Part shown: one piece after another, positions 19,110 to 28,769 of the stretch | Numbering within the stretch: position 1 is the first letter of the stretch | Layout: every line of letters starts with the position of its first letter | From: Indolivaga capnocytophagoides DSM 22835 | Lineage (GTDB): Bacteria > Bacteroidota > Bacteroidia > Bacteroidales > Dysgonomonadaceae | Assembly: GCF_000426485.1 (NCBI RefSeq) | Contig: NZ_AUFL01000011.1 | Location: forward strand, 62,001 to 126,000 | DNA length: 64,000 nucleotides | Reading direction: 5' to 3' | Notes under the pieces: model-generated | The model's database searches: none | The model's input: only the letters and a program-made list of their open reading frames with translations | What the model was told of the DNA's origin: nothing | Position numbers and translations under genes: made by a program

Positions 19110-19177
19110 CGACTTCTTTTTTAGATAAAAAAAATGTATGTTCTTACATTCAATATCTTGCTCTTGTATAATTAGAT

Positions 19178-19339
19178 AAAAGGTAACAAAAGTAACTCTT
19201 AGTTTTACTTCAGATGCCATCTTCACCATTGAACCCAATCATGCCCGTAGGGGCGAAAAATATTTCGCCCGATGTTTTTAAATTCTGGTGTATAATTATA
19301 CGCCCCTACGAAATATCCTCAAAAGGTAACAAAAGTTAC
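19178..19339. repeat. MITE-like foldback element flanked by short direct repeats
   Basis: Terminal inverted arms CGTAGGGGCG (19246-19255) and CGCCCCTACG (19301-19310) enclose a perfect inner hairpin GGGCGAAA/TTTCGCCC (19251-19270). Outside the arms, AAAAGGTAACAAAAGT recurs directly on both sides (19178-19193 and 19321-19336). There is no coding capacity. It fills most of the 450-base gap between tyrS and rplI. Confidence 0.6.
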
Positions 19340-19447
19340 AGTAAACTTGTACTTTCTTTAATGATGCCTTTTCTCTGATTTTTTACAGCAATCTAAAGAA
19401 CACTTTGTCTATAGATAAAAAAGAAAAAAGGGCAGCATATATATGAA

Positions 19448-19484
19448 AAAAGGATTACCCAATAGGATAATCCTTTTTTATATA
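19448..19484 (-). terminator. Terminator of the rpsF-rpsR-rplI operon
   Basis: AAAAAAGGATTA...TAATCCTTTTTT hairpin about 25 bases past the rplI stop. The T tract is present on both strands. Confidence 0.85.
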
Positions 19485-19506
19485 TTTTAGATTGCTCTAA
19501 AGCCTC

Positions 19507-19950
19507 TTATTCAGAAACTACTTCGAATGGAACTTCTACTGAAACTTCTTTGTGAAGTTTTAATAGAGCTTTGTACGAACCAACTTCTTTAACTGCATCT
19601 TTGATTACAATAACTTTGCGGTCTACTTCGAAACCTTGTTTTGCCAAAGCTTCAGAAACCTGAATGTTTGTAACCGAACCGAAAATTGTACCAGTTGAGC
19701 TTGTTTTAGCACCGATAGTCAAAGCAACTCCTTCTAGTTTCGCAGCAAGAGCCTGAGCGTCTTGTTTGATTTTTTCTAGTTTGTGAGCACGTTGTCTTAA
19801 GTTTTCAGCTAATACTTTTTTTGCAGATTCTGTAGCTATAACAGCTTTACCCTGAGGTAATAGATAGTTACGTCCGTATCCGTCCTTTACCGTTACTACA
19901 TCGTCTTTGTAACCTAGGTTGGTTACGTCTTCTTTCAATATAACTTGCAT
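19507..19950 (-). CDS. rplI: 50S ribosomal protein L9
   Basis: 147 residues of normal L9 architecture: N-terminal domain [36 protein letters not shown], a long connecting helix and a C-terminal RNA-binding domain. It is the last gene of the rpsF-rpsR-rplI operon, 21 bases after rpsR. Confidence 0.98.
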   Translation of the reverse strand: MQVILKEDVTNLGYKDDVVTVKDGYGRNYLLPQGKAVIATESAKKVLAENLRQRAHKLEKIKQDAQALAAKLEGVALTIGAKTSSTGTIFGSVTNIQVSEALAKQGFEVDRKVIVIKDAVKEVGSYKALLKLHKEVSVEVPFEVVSE

Positions 19951-19971
19951 AATTTTTCCTCCTGTTTTAAA

Positions 19972-20238
19972 TTATTTCATCATATCAGTTACGTAAGGAA
20001 GCAACGCCAAATGACGAGATCTCTTTACAGCTTGAGCTATACGGCGTTGAAATTTCAACGATGTACCGGTAATACGACGAGGTAAGATTTTGCCTTGTTC
20101 GTTCAAGAATTTTTTCAAGAATTCAGGATCTTTGTAGTCGATATATTTGATACCACTTTTCTTGAAACGGCAGTATTTTTTCTTTTTGACATCTACTGAA
20201 GGAGGAGTCAAATATCTGATTTCTGATTGTTGTGCCAT
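19972..20238 (-). CDS. rpsR: 30S ribosomal protein S18
   Basis: 88 residues with the S18 core: [25 protein letters not shown] and [33 protein letters not shown]18 binds the small-subunit platform together with S6, which is encoded 2 bases upstream. The ordering S6-S18-L9 is a classic bacterial operon. Confidence 0.98.
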   Translation of the reverse strand: MAQQSEIRYLTPPSVDVKKKKYCRFKKSGIKYIDYKDPEFLKKFLNEQGKILPRRITGTSLKFQRRIAQAVKRSRHLALLPYVTDMMK

Positions 20239-20240
20239 GA

Positions 20241-20588
20241 TTAATTTTCTTTTTTAGTTGATGATCTTAAACCTCTTCTTTTTTCTGCATATTGATGAGC
20301 GTATTTATCTTGGCGGAAAGTTAAGAAACGGATAACTTTTTCGTCACGACGATATTGAAGCTCTAATTTTTCGATAACAGCTGGTTCTGCATCGAACTCG
20401 ATGAATGCATAAAATCCTGTAGATTTCTTTTGGATTGGGTAAGCTAATTTCTTAAGCCCCCAATGCTCTTCGTTCACGATAGTCGCACCCTCACCAACAA
20501 GGATACCTTTGAATTTTTCTACCGCTTCCTTCATCTGTACATCAGACAAAACGGGAGTCAAAATGAAAACGGTTTCGTAATGGTTCAT
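20241..20588 (-). CDS. rpsF: 30S ribosomal protein S6
   Basis: 115 residues. The S6 fold is recognisable from [16 protein letters not shown], the [23 protein letters not shown] block and a basic C-terminal tail. It is the first gene of the operon. Its promoter is well formed, and the leader contains an inverted pair GTTTTTCG/CGAAAAAC spanning the -7 region. Confidence 0.98.
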   Translation of the reverse strand: MNHYETVFILTPVLSDVQMKEAVEKFKGILVGEGATIVNEEHWGLKKLAYPIQKKSTGFYAFIEFDAEPAVIEKLELQYRRDEKVIRFLTFRQDKYAHQYAEKRRGLRSSTKKEN

Positions 20589-20633
20589 AAATAATTAATT
20601 ATAATCTGTTAAACAATAATGTTTTTCGAGGCG

Positions 20634-20664
20634 CAAAGTTAAGATTTAATCCCCGAAAAACAAA
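20634..20664 (-). promoter_or_regulatory. rpsF operon promoter
   Basis: On the minus strand TTTG (20661-20664) lies about 19 bases before TAACTTTG (20634-20641), matching the Bacteroidetes -33/-7 pattern. It is 46 bases upstream of the rpsF start. Confidence 0.7.
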
Positions 20665-20854
20665 ATAACCGCTCAAAACTTTTCAGATAAACGCTAAGAT
20701 ATTGTATTTTTGTTTTTCGGGCTAAAGGTTTCAGTCCTTTTTATTATTTTGGCAAGGTCAAACATCCGAAACGTATTATAAGTATCAGTAGGTGTCGATA
20801 TCGTATTAAAGTAATAACGACCTATTGTTGGCTACTTGGATGGATAATAAATAG

Positions 20855-20908
20855 ATATGAAACCTTGAATCAAAAGTATATTGTTGAATACTTTCTGTTA
20901 CTTAGATA
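20855..20908 (+). repeat. Shortened copy of the dispersed three-stem element before the MarR gene
   Basis: A worn first palindrome (GATATGAAACCTT) is followed directly by a perfect stem 3 (AAAGTAT/ATACTTT, 20873-20894) and the tail TCTGTTACTTAGATAAT. Stem 2 is missing. The rest of the 300-base gap to rpsF holds divergent promoters (a TATTTTTG at 20705-20712 could serve the MarR gene) and nothing else I recognise. Confidence 0.55.
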
Positions 20909-20916
20909 ATTATAAG

Positions 20917-21378
20917 ATGAAGCAAGATAATAGTGAATTGATAGATCCTGAGTATATTTTCCCCATCATTAATGGGAAAGTGTCGATGGCGATAAACCGA
21001 AAGATGTATCGCAATTTCCGAAAGGCAGGTGTTGATATTACTCCGGAGCAATGGACTGTGTTGTCCTTTCTGTGGAGGCAGGATGGAGTTTCACAGCAAA
21101 AACTCTGCGATGCGACCTTTAAAGATAAACCGAGTATGACCCGTTTGGTCGATAATCTGGTTAAGCAAGGTTTGGTAGAACGTCATGCTACACCAGCCGA
21201 TAGGCGTTCTAATTTGATCTTTTTGACACCCAAAGGCGAGAGTATAAAAGATGAAGCAAATAGAGCGGTAAATGAGACCATGCATTATGCCTTGGCTGGA
21301 ATAGACGAGGAAGGGCTTAATCAGGTGCGCTCGATCCTAAAGATTGTTTTTAATAATATACAGGAAAGCCTTATTTGA
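20917..21378 (+). CDS. MarR family transcriptional regulator
   Basis: This 153-residue winged-helix repressor has the MarR core: ITPEQWTVLSFLWRQDGVSQQKL, the recognition helix region KPSMTRLVDNLVKQGLVER and the wing ADRRSNLIFLT. The ATG at 20917 is preferred to an in-frame TTG at 20881, which falls inside a repeat. No operon partner is present, so the ligand and targets are unknown. It ends at a strong bidirectional terminator shared with the thioredoxin gene. Confidence 0.9.
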   Translation: MKQDNSELIDPEYIFPIINGKVSMAINRKMYRNFRKAGVDITPEQWTVLSFLWRQDGVSQQKLCDATFKDKPSMTRLVDNLVKQGLVERHATPADRRSNLIFLTPKGESIKDEANRAVNETMHYALAGIDEEGLNQVRSILKIVFNNIQESLI

Positions 21379-21404
21379 TAGTTGGGTTTATTGTGATATT
21401 TATA

Positions 21405-21436
21405 AAATAGAGAGCATTAAAAAATGCTCTCTATTT
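21405..21436. terminator. Bidirectional terminator between MarR and thioredoxin genes
   Basis: Near-perfect hairpin ATAGAGAGCATT/AATGCTCTCTAT between two converging genes. Confidence 0.8.
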
Positions 21437-21438
21437 GT

Positions 21439-21828
21439 TTACAGGTACTTGTCTAATATCTTTGTTAATTCTTCTTTCGTGTAAAGTCCGGTGAGATGTT
21501 CTACTTCTTTCCCGTTTTTATAAATAAGCATAGTGGGTATTGTCGAAATCTTTTTTGCCGTAGTGAATGACTTATTTTCATCGACATTCAGTTTTCCGAT
21601 CTTGATGTTTTTTTCCGCTGCCAGACTTTTCAATATAGGTTCTAGTTTACGGCAGGGGCCACACCATGGAGCCCAATAGTCAACTATGACTATCCCTTCG
21701 GCTATTTCCTGATTGTAGTTGGTTGCTGTCACTTTTACTACCTTGCCTTGCCCTTTTTCCTGCTTGCTCTGAGCATTCGTAGTCAAAGCTAATACGATGG
21801 AGCAGATTATTATTAGATATTTTTTCAT
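21439..21828 (-). CDS. Exported thioredoxin-like protein
   Basis: This 129-residue thioredoxin fold has the intact active site WAPWCGPCRK and the cis-proline loop ISTIPTMLIY. It is preceded by a signal peptide (MKKYLIIICSIVLALTTNA). The Met at 21828 is preferred over one 17 codons upstream because it gives a clean signal peptide. It probably acts as a periplasmic disulfide reductase or oxidoreductase. It has no obvious redox partner gene beside it. Confidence 0.9.
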   Translation of the reverse strand: MKKYLIIICSIVLALTTNAQSKQEKGQGKVVKVTATNYNQEIAEGIVIVDYWAPWCGPCRKLEPILKSLAAEKNIKIGKLNVDENKSFTTAKKISTIPTMLIYKNGKEVEHLTGLYTKEELTKILDKYL

Positions 21829-21933
21829 CTTATGTGGAATGTTTTGTTTTTGCAGACAACAGAAGATAGTTAATGTCATTGTCTTGAAAGTAGCAACTAA
21901 CTGTTGTCTTTATATTTGCAAAAGTTTATAAAA

Positions 21934-21946
21934 AGGTCTGAGACCT
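21934..21946. repeat. Short copy of the dispersed palindrome
   Basis: Perfect AGGTCTGAGACCT between the thioredoxin start and the sigma-factor terminator. A degenerate second copy (AGGTTTCAGGCCT, 21995-22007) sits two bases beyond the sigma-factor stop codon. Confidence 0.7.
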
Positions 21947-21950
21947 TAAA

Positions 21951-21982
21951 GAGCCGCAGGAAAATAGATTACTGCGGCTCTT
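21951..21982 (-). terminator. Terminator after the ECF sigma factor gene
   Basis: GAGCCGCAG...CTGCGGCTC, a perfect 9-bp GC-rich stem, lies about 30 bases past the sigma-factor stop. The T tract is short. Confidence 0.65.
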
Positions 21983-22008
21983 GTTATACTTTTGAGGTTT
22001 CAGGCCTC

Positions 22009-22542
22009 TTATTCTCTATCCTGATATTTATAATCACTTAGCATTTCCTGTAATCTCTTGCGGGCAAAGAAGATACGACTTTTTACTGTGCCTATCGGTA
22101 AAGATAGGGTTTGAGCTATTTCTTCGTATTTGTAACCCGAAACATGCATCGAGAACGGAATCTTATATTCATTGGTAAAGCTGTTTATAGCCTTTGTAAT
22201 TTCGGCAATGGTATAAGCTCCTTCGGGAGTGTCAAAACCTGAATCCTGAGGCAGGTTTAAGTGATATAAATTTTCGGTCTGATCCACAACGGTTTGTGTG
22301 CGGACTATTCTTCTGTAATTATTTACAAAAATGTTGTGCATTATAGTGAAAACCCAACCCTTGAAATTTACATTTTCATAATACTTTTCTTTATTATCTA
22401 ATGCTCTCAGAGTGGTTTCCTGTAACAAATCTTTTGCTTCTTCTCTATTTGTTGTAAGAGTCATAGCAAAATTCAACATATTGTTCTGTAATGCAATAAG
22501 TTTTCTCTCAAAACCATTTGCGTCTGTAGTGTTTGTACTCAT
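22009..22542 (-). CDS. ECF-type RNA polymerase sigma factor
   Basis: 177 residues from the Met at 22542, which follows a purine-rich GGGGAATAATT. A Met 13 codons further upstream is less likely. Region 2 is TTNREEAKDLLQETTLRALDNKEKYYENVNFKGWVFTIMHN. Region 4 is YKIPFSMHVSGYKYEEIAQTLSLPIGTVKSRIFFARKRLQEML. No anti-sigma factor gene is adjacent, so the signal is unknown. A TAAATTTG -7 box lies upstream on the minus strand (22618-22625). Confidence 0.93.
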   Translation of the reverse strand: MSTNTTDANGFERKLIALQNNMLNFAMTLTTNREEAKDLLQETTLRALDNKEKYYENVNFKGWVFTIMHNIFVNNYRRIVRTQTVVDQTENLYHLNLPQDSGFDTPEGAYTIAEITKAINSFTNEYKIPFSMHVSGYKYEEIAQTLSLPIGTVKSRIFFARKRLQEMLSDYKYQDRE

Positions 22543-22897
22543 AATTATTCCCCTTTTATGTTGCCCGAAAGCAACGTCCATAATTATATATAATATTTAT
22601 TGGATTAACCAATATTACAAATTTACAATCTTTTCTGAATCAAAGAAATAAAATATGACTTATTTAGTGAAATAAATGTTAATATTGAATTTGTGGTAGT
22701 AGTAATGTATTGGTATTTAATTTTTTGCATTTTATTGAGTGGTTTTGAAAAGAGTGTTATGCGGTATAGATAAAATTTATGTTGGTTTTGGTGTTTGATT
22801 GAAAAATCTATTTATTTTGTCAAAATGGCAGGATTTTGATTGTTGGCATTTTTTTTGACGGTGTAATGTGGATGAAACCGAAATAGTAGTAAAATTC

Positions 22898-22916
22898 ATA
22901 TATATATATATATATA
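22898..22916. repeat. AT dinucleotide tract directly before htpG
   Basis: About 9.5 AT units ending six bases before the htpG start codon, in the position where a ribosome-binding region would be. The rest of the gap (22543-22897) is AT-rich and contains no gene I recognise. Confidence 0.8.
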
Positions 22917-22922
22917 ATAATT

Positions 22923-24821
22923 ATGGAAGAGAAAAAAGGTCAAATTGGGGTTACCACAGATAATATTTTCCCCATCATAAAGAAATTCTTGTATAGCGAT
23001 CATGAAATTTTCTTGAGAGAATTGGTTTCTAATGCTGTTGATGCGACTCAGAAGTTAAAGACATTTTCATCTTTGGGTGAATTTAAAGGAGAATTGGGTG
23101 ATCTTACAATTCATATATCGGTAGATAAAGAAAAAGGCACTCTGACCATTTCCGATAAAGGTATCGGTATGACTGCCGAAGAGGTTGATAAATACTTGAA
23201 TCAGATAGCTTTGTCTTCTGCTAATGAATTCCTTGATAAATACAAAGATGATGCTAATTCTATTATAGGACATTTCGGGTTAGGATTTTATTCGTCTTTC
23301 ATGGTCTCTAAGCAAGTGGAGGTTGTGACTAAATCGTACAAAGATGAGCCTGCCGTAAGATGGACATGTGATGGTAGTCCCGAATTTACAATTTCGGCTG
23401 CCGATAAGCAGGAGAGGGGTACTGATATTGTATTGTATATCGATGACGAAAATAAGAACTTCCTTGAAAATGCCGAGATTGAGCGTCTGTTGAAGAAATA
23501 TTGCCGATTCTTGCCTGTACCGATTGCTTTCGGAAAGAAAACAAAATGGGAGGATGGTAAATCGGTTGAAACTGATGAAGATAATGTCATTAATGATACT
23601 ACTCCGTTGTGGACTCGTAAGCCAAGTGAGTTGAAAGATGAAGATTATAAGACATTTTATCAGGGGTTGTATCCTTTCACGGATGAACCTTTGTTTTGGA
23701 TACATTTGAATGTAGATTATCCGTTCAAACTGACAGGTATATTATATTTCCCGAAACTGAAACCAAACGTAGATCCTCATAAGAATAAGATTCAGCTTTA
23801 TTCTAATCAGGTATTTATTACAGACTCGGTGGAAGGGATTGTGCCCGAATTTTTGACTCTTTTGCATGGTGTGATTGATTCTCCGGATATTCCGTTGAAT
23901 GTGTCGAGATCATACTTGCAAAGCGATCATAATGTAAAGAAAATATCAAACCACATTACTAAAAAAGTGGCTGACCGCCTGGAGGAAATATTTAAAAATG
24001 ACCGTCCGCAGTTTGAGGAAAAGTGGGATAGTCTTAAGATATTTATCGAGTACGGTATGCTTACAGATGAAAAATTCTATGACAGAGCTCAGAAATTCTG
24101 TCTTTTGAAGAATGTTGATTCTAAAATTTTCACTTTTGAAGAGTACAAGACTTTGATATCTGCAAATCAGACCGATAAGGATGATACTTTGGTTTATCTG
24201 TATACAAATAATAAAGAAGAACAGTATTCTTATATTAATGCGGCAAAAGAACACGGGTACGATGTCTTGCTCCTCGATGGGCAATTGGATGTTCATTTAG
24301 CGGGAATGTTGGAGTCGAAATTCGAAAAAAGTCGTTTTGTTCGCATAGACAGTGATATTATTGATAATATAATAAAGAAAGAAGATCTAAAAGATTCTGA
24401 TCTGAATGATGAGCAGAAAGAAAAATTGAACGAAGCTTTTAAATCTCAACTGCCGGTTATTGATAAAGTAGACTTCTCATTTGATTATAAACCGCTTAAA
24501 GAAAATGTTCAGCCGATACAGATTACTCAGGATGAGTATATGAGAAGGATGAAAGAAATGGCGGCTTTGCAAACCGGTATGGCTTTTTATGGGGATATGC
24601 CCGATCATTATAAAATGGTCGTGAATACGAATCATCCATTGGTTAAGCAGATTCTTTCAGATGTAGAGGCGAAAGATAAGGATGCTGCAGTAGAATATGC
24701 TGCCGGAAGTGCAATTATGAGGCAATTAATAGATCTGGCATTGCTTTCAAATAATATGCTGAAAGGTGAGGCTTTGAGCAGTTTTATCAAACGAAGTACC
24801 GATATTATTTCGTCGAGATGA
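22923..24821 (+). CDS. htpG: Hsp90-type chaperone HtpG
   Basis: 632 residues. The N-terminal GHKL ATPase is clear: the E-x-x-x-N helix LRELVSNAVDATQKL, DKGIGMTAEEV and GHFGLGFYSSFMV. The middle domain follows (NVSRSYLQSDHNVKKI) and then a shorter C-terminal dimer domain. It is a cytosolic ATP-dependent chaperone. It stands alone, with its own terminator at about 24847-24886. Confidence 0.97.
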   Translation: MEEKKGQIGVTTDNIFPIIKKFLYSDHEIFLRELVSNAVDATQKLKTFSSLGEFKGELGDLTIHISVDKEKGTLTISDKGIGMTAEEVDKYLNQIALSSANEFLDKYKDDANSIIGHFGLGFYSSFMVSKQVEVVTKSYKDEPAVRWTCDGSPEFTISAADKQERGTDIVLYIDDENKNFLENAEIERLLKKYCRFLPVPIAFGKKTKWEDGKSVETDEDNVINDTTPLWTRKPSELKDEDYKTFYQGLYPFTDEPLFWIHLNVDYPFKLTGILYFPKLKPNVDPHKNKIQLYSNQVFITDSVEGIVPEFLTLLHGVIDSPDIPLNVSRSYLQSDHNVKKISNHITKKVADRLEEIFKNDRPQFEEKWDSLKIFIEYGMLTDEKFYDRAQKFCLLKNVDSKIFTFEEYKTLISANQTDKDDTLVYLYTNNKEEQYSYINAAKEHGYDVLLLDGQLDVHLAGMLESKFEKSRFVRIDSDIIDNIIKKEDLKDSDLNDEQKEKLNEAFKSQLPVIDKVDFSFDYKPLKENVQPIQITQDEYMRRMKEMAALQTGMAFYGDMPDHYKMVVNTNHPLVKQILSDVEAKDKDAAVEYAAGSAIMRQLIDLALLSNNMLKGEALSSFIKRSTDIISSR

Positions 24822-24846
24822 ATCTGTAAATAATTTAGTTATAATA

Positions 24847-24886
24847 TAAAAAGGGTCGGGCTTTTAATATGGCTTGACCTTTTTTG
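24847..24886 (+). terminator. htpG terminator
   Basis: AAAAAGGGTC...TTGACCTTTTTT hairpin ending in a T tract, shortly after the htpG stop. Confidence 0.7.
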
Positions 24887-24964
24887 TGCTTTTTAAATGA
24901 GTACGGTTTGTCTTTTTGAATATATTTGATTTTGGAATAAAGTGTGTCATAGAAAAAGTATTGA

Positions 24965-25279
24965 ATGAGGTATCTTAAATTATGTTTTACATTTTATAGA
25001 TCTTTTGGGATTTTCTCACTGGTAATAACGTTTATCTGTGCCTCTTTTTTTTATCGAGAGGGTGTTTCTGTTTATCTACCATTATTTTGGTTTAAGTTGG
25101 GGACTATGGTGTTAGTTTACTTTTATATGAAAGAGTATAAAAAAGGAGAGTTTTATTATTATAAAAATCTCGGGGTTGATAAGCGCAAGTTGTGGTTATT
25201 CTCCTTTGTGTTAGATGTATCAATTCACTTATTTGTAATTGTATCGGCTTTAGTTTTGCATTATGAAAAATGTACTTGA
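24965..25279 (+). CDS. Small membrane protein, partner of an ABC ATPase
   Basis: 104 residues with about three hydrophobic segments (near 15-30, 40-55 and 75-97) and a basic, tyrosine-rich loop (KEYKKGEFYYYKNLGVDKRKL). I do not recognise a family. Its end overlaps the next gene by 17 bases, a sign of translational coupling, so it is probably the membrane anchor or part of the permease for that ATPase. The substrate is unknown. Confidence 0.7.
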   Translation: MRYLKLCFTFYRSFGIFSLVITFICASFFYREGVSVYLPLFWFKLGTMVLVYFYMKEYKKGEFYYYKNLGVDKRKLWLFSFVLDVSIHLFVIVSALVLHYEKCT

Positions 25280-25916
25280 AATAGATAGTGTCCAGTTCGG
25301 ATGGGGCGAAAGCTTAATTTTGAGTAATGTGTACCTGAAGTCGGAGACAGGACGGGTCACTGGGGTTTTGGGTCGGAATGGTTGCGGGAAATCTACTTTA
25401 TTTAAACTTATTTTCGGGGATATTAGAACAAGCAAAAAATCAGTAAGAATAAATGGCAATATTTTGTTCGGTGACTATCTCAATCCTGCTGAGTTAAGGA
25501 TGTTGCCTCAATTTAATTTTTTACCAAAGCATTTAAAAGTCACCTCTGTATTCAGAGATTTCTGTGTGGATTATAATGAATTTTGCAGCATTTTTAATGA
25601 GTTTTATTCGTATACAGATTCAAAGATATGTCATTTGTCGGGTGGAGATGTAAGAATTATCGAAATATATTTGATTCTGAAAAGTAATTCTCAGTTTTGT
25701 ATATTGGATGAACCCTTTTCTCATTTGTCACCTATAAATACTTCCGTTTTTGTTGATCTGATTCGAAACGAAAAAACGAAAAAAGGTATTATTATATCAG
25801 ATCATATGTGTAAATATGTGGTAGATGTCAGCGACGATCTTTATCTTGTAGAGGATGCGGCTGTTCTTCGTGTTGAAGATCTGAGCCGACTCGTAAAGTA
25901 TGGTGTGGATATGTGA
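25263..25916 (+). CDS. ABC transporter ATP-binding protein
   Basis: 217-residue nucleotide-binding domain. Walker A is GRNGCGKST. The signature is LSGGD (the C-loop lacks the usual Q). Walker B is FCILDEPFSHLS, and the switch His is in IISDHM. It is shorter than usual between the Walker motifs and acidic at its end. It is coupled to the small membrane gene just before it. No full-length permease is adjacent, so this is either an incomplete exporter or an ATPase with a minimal partner. Confidence 0.9.
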   Translation: MKNVLEIDSVQFGWGESLILSNVYLKSETGRVTGVLGRNGCGKSTLFKLIFGDIRTSKKSVRINGNILFGDYLNPAELRMLPQFNFLPKHLKVTSVFRDFCVDYNEFCSIFNEFYSYTDSKICHLSGGDVRIIEIYLILKSNSQFCILDEPFSHLSPINTSVFVDLIRNEKTKKGIIISDHMCKYVVDVSDDLYLVEDAAVLRVEDLSRLVKYGVDM

Positions 25917-25928
25917 TTACGGGACAAA

Positions 25929-25957
25929 AAAAAATAGAATCAGATATCTGATCCTAT
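25929..25957. terminator. Hairpin between converging genes
   Basis: AATAG and CTATT enclose the perfect ATCAGAT/ATCTGAT palindrome. It has an A tract on one side and little T tract on the other. Confidence 0.5.
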
Positions 25958-26017
25958 TAATATTATAGAGTATTTGTACTTTTCGAAAAAAAAGTAATTT
26001 GGGTAGAATTTTTAGCT

Positions 26018-26386
26018 TTATTTTTCAGCTAAAAACTCTCCACTCTTACTATTATTGGCTGTGATGTTCAACATTATAAGATATTTCTTATACTGTTCGC
26101 GAGATAATACGCTTTTTGTATTTGCCAAGTTAAAAGCTAATGCTTTTTGTAAATCTGCTTCAGAAATTGCTCCGTCTACAGATGCAGCTTCAAGTTTTTT
26201 GTTTGACAACGCAAATATTTCTTTCAAATATCTTTGTTGTTCAAAATCTGCCTGAAGATAATTAGCCAGTCCTTCAAATTTGTCTTTCTCTGTTAATTTA
26301 GAAAGAAATGCATACTCTCCATCACTTGCGAACGATGCAGCGCTTAACGAAAATATAGCTGCTGCTAAAATAAATAACCTTTTCAT
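26018..26386 (-). CDS. Exported hypothetical protein
   Basis: 122 residues with a signal peptide (MKRLFILAAAIFSLSAASFA). The mature part is helical and charged, and carries the repeated sense of a small periplasmic helical-bundle protein (LTEKDKFEGLANYLQADFEQQRYLKEIF, ending SREQYKKYLIMLNITANNS). I do not recognise a named family. Its leader contains a long imperfect hairpin (26436-26487). Confidence 0.75.
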   Translation of the reverse strand: MKRLFILAAAIFSLSAASFASDGEYAFLSKLTEKDKFEGLANYLQADFEQQRYLKEIFALSNKKLEAASVDGAISEADLQKALAFNLANTKSVLSREQYKKYLIMLNITANNSKSGEFLAEK

Positions 26387-26435
26387 AACCTAAAATTTTA
26401 AAACAACCTTATTGATAACCATTAACCTAATAAAA

Positions 26436-26487
26436 AAAGACAAAGCATACCTGTTTTCCTGTTTAGATTCATGGTATTCTTTGTCTT
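26436..26487. repeat. Long inverted repeat in the leader of the exported hypothetical gene
   Basis: Arms AAAGACAAAGCATACC (26436-26451) and GGTATTCTTTGTCTT (26473-26487) pair over about 15 positions with one mismatch. It lies 50-100 bases upstream of the start at 26386. Function is unknown. Confidence 0.6.
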
Positions 26488-26741
26488 AATTTGATGTTAC
26501 AAAGGTAACACTTATTTTGATTAGAAAAAATATTTTGATAGAAAAAATGCATTTTTATCTGTTAAATTTTGGTTAAGGTGTTAAATGTGTGTTGTCTGTC
26601 TGTTCTGTATTCTGATTTTTTGTCTAAATGTATTCTCCGGTTTGCAAAATCATGACAAAATGAATTCGGTTTGTTTTTATTCTTCTCAATTTATAATTTT
26701 TAGTTAGTCGTTGTGAGCTTTATTCTGTATGATTGAACTTA

Positions 26742-26775
26742 TTTGTTGCTTTATTGTGGAAAAATGCTATATTTG
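26742..26775 (+). promoter_or_regulatory. gdhA promoter
   Basis: TTTG (26742-26745) is followed after about 22 bases by TATATTTG (26768-26775). The start codon is 60 bases on. The remainder of the 450-base gap to the hypothetical gene shows only AT-rich sequence. Confidence 0.6.
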
Positions 26776-26820
26776 TATGTCATAATGTTATTTTAGAACC
26801 TACATAATTCATAAACATAA

Positions 26821-28170
<1,350 letters not shown>

Positions 28171-28204
28171 TATTATATAATCGCATATACTAATTTTTTT
28201 GGAA

Positions 28205-28242
28205 AGAAAAGAGAGTTTGCATTAATGCAGCTCTCTTTTTTT
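28205..28242 (+). terminator. gdhA terminator
   Basis: AAAAGAGAG...CTCTCTTTT stem with inner TGCAT/ATGCA, followed by a run of T. Confidence 0.8.
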
Positions 28243-28615
28243 TTGAGATTTCATTCTTAACTTTTATTTCGATTTGGCTCATTCCTTAAAGAGAAAATAT
28301 ACCCTGAAAAAAGTCTTTTTAGTTTATGGAGCTATTCTATTTTCTCTATAATACTATTTTTCCGGATTATATTCCTCTTTAAACAATGTTTGCAAATGTA
28401 ATGTTATAGGTTATAATAGGGGTGTGTTGTTTTTATCTAAAAAATATTTATAGAGATTAGTGTTGATTTTCTTATGCTTGTATAAGTGTATTTTGTTGAA
28501 ACATATATGTTTGGGATAGGAAGAATTTATTGTCATAGCTGCATGTTGTAAAACTATCGAGTGTGTGTTAAGATCGAAAGATTGACAAAATGAAAATCCT
28601 GATGTTGTATTTCTT

Positions 28616-28629
28616 TGCAAACGTTTGCA
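28616..28629. promoter_or_regulatory. LacI-type operator upstream of susC
   Basis: Perfect palindrome TGCAAACGTTTGCA, the classic LacI/GalR operator shape with a central CG. It lies about 140 bases before the SusC start. The identical site recurs at 37422-37435, and a LacI regulator is encoded at 41402-42442. In the 28.2-28.77 kb gap I see only this operator and a weak -7-like CATATTTG at 28685-28692. Confidence 0.75.
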
Positions 28630-28769
28630 CTCCGAAAAGATGAGTTTATGCTTTTTCTCCGATGAAAAAAGTCCTCATTATATCATATTTGTATCATGAT
28701 TTAAACTTAACGAGGATTTAGATCTTTTTTAAGTTCTCGAAAATTTATGTTAATCTTAACAATTTGCAC

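Noticed and set aside
28411-28620. 69-residue minus-strand reading frame before susC
   Set aside because: AT-rich, no RBS, low-complexity product, and it covers the operator region of the starch operon.
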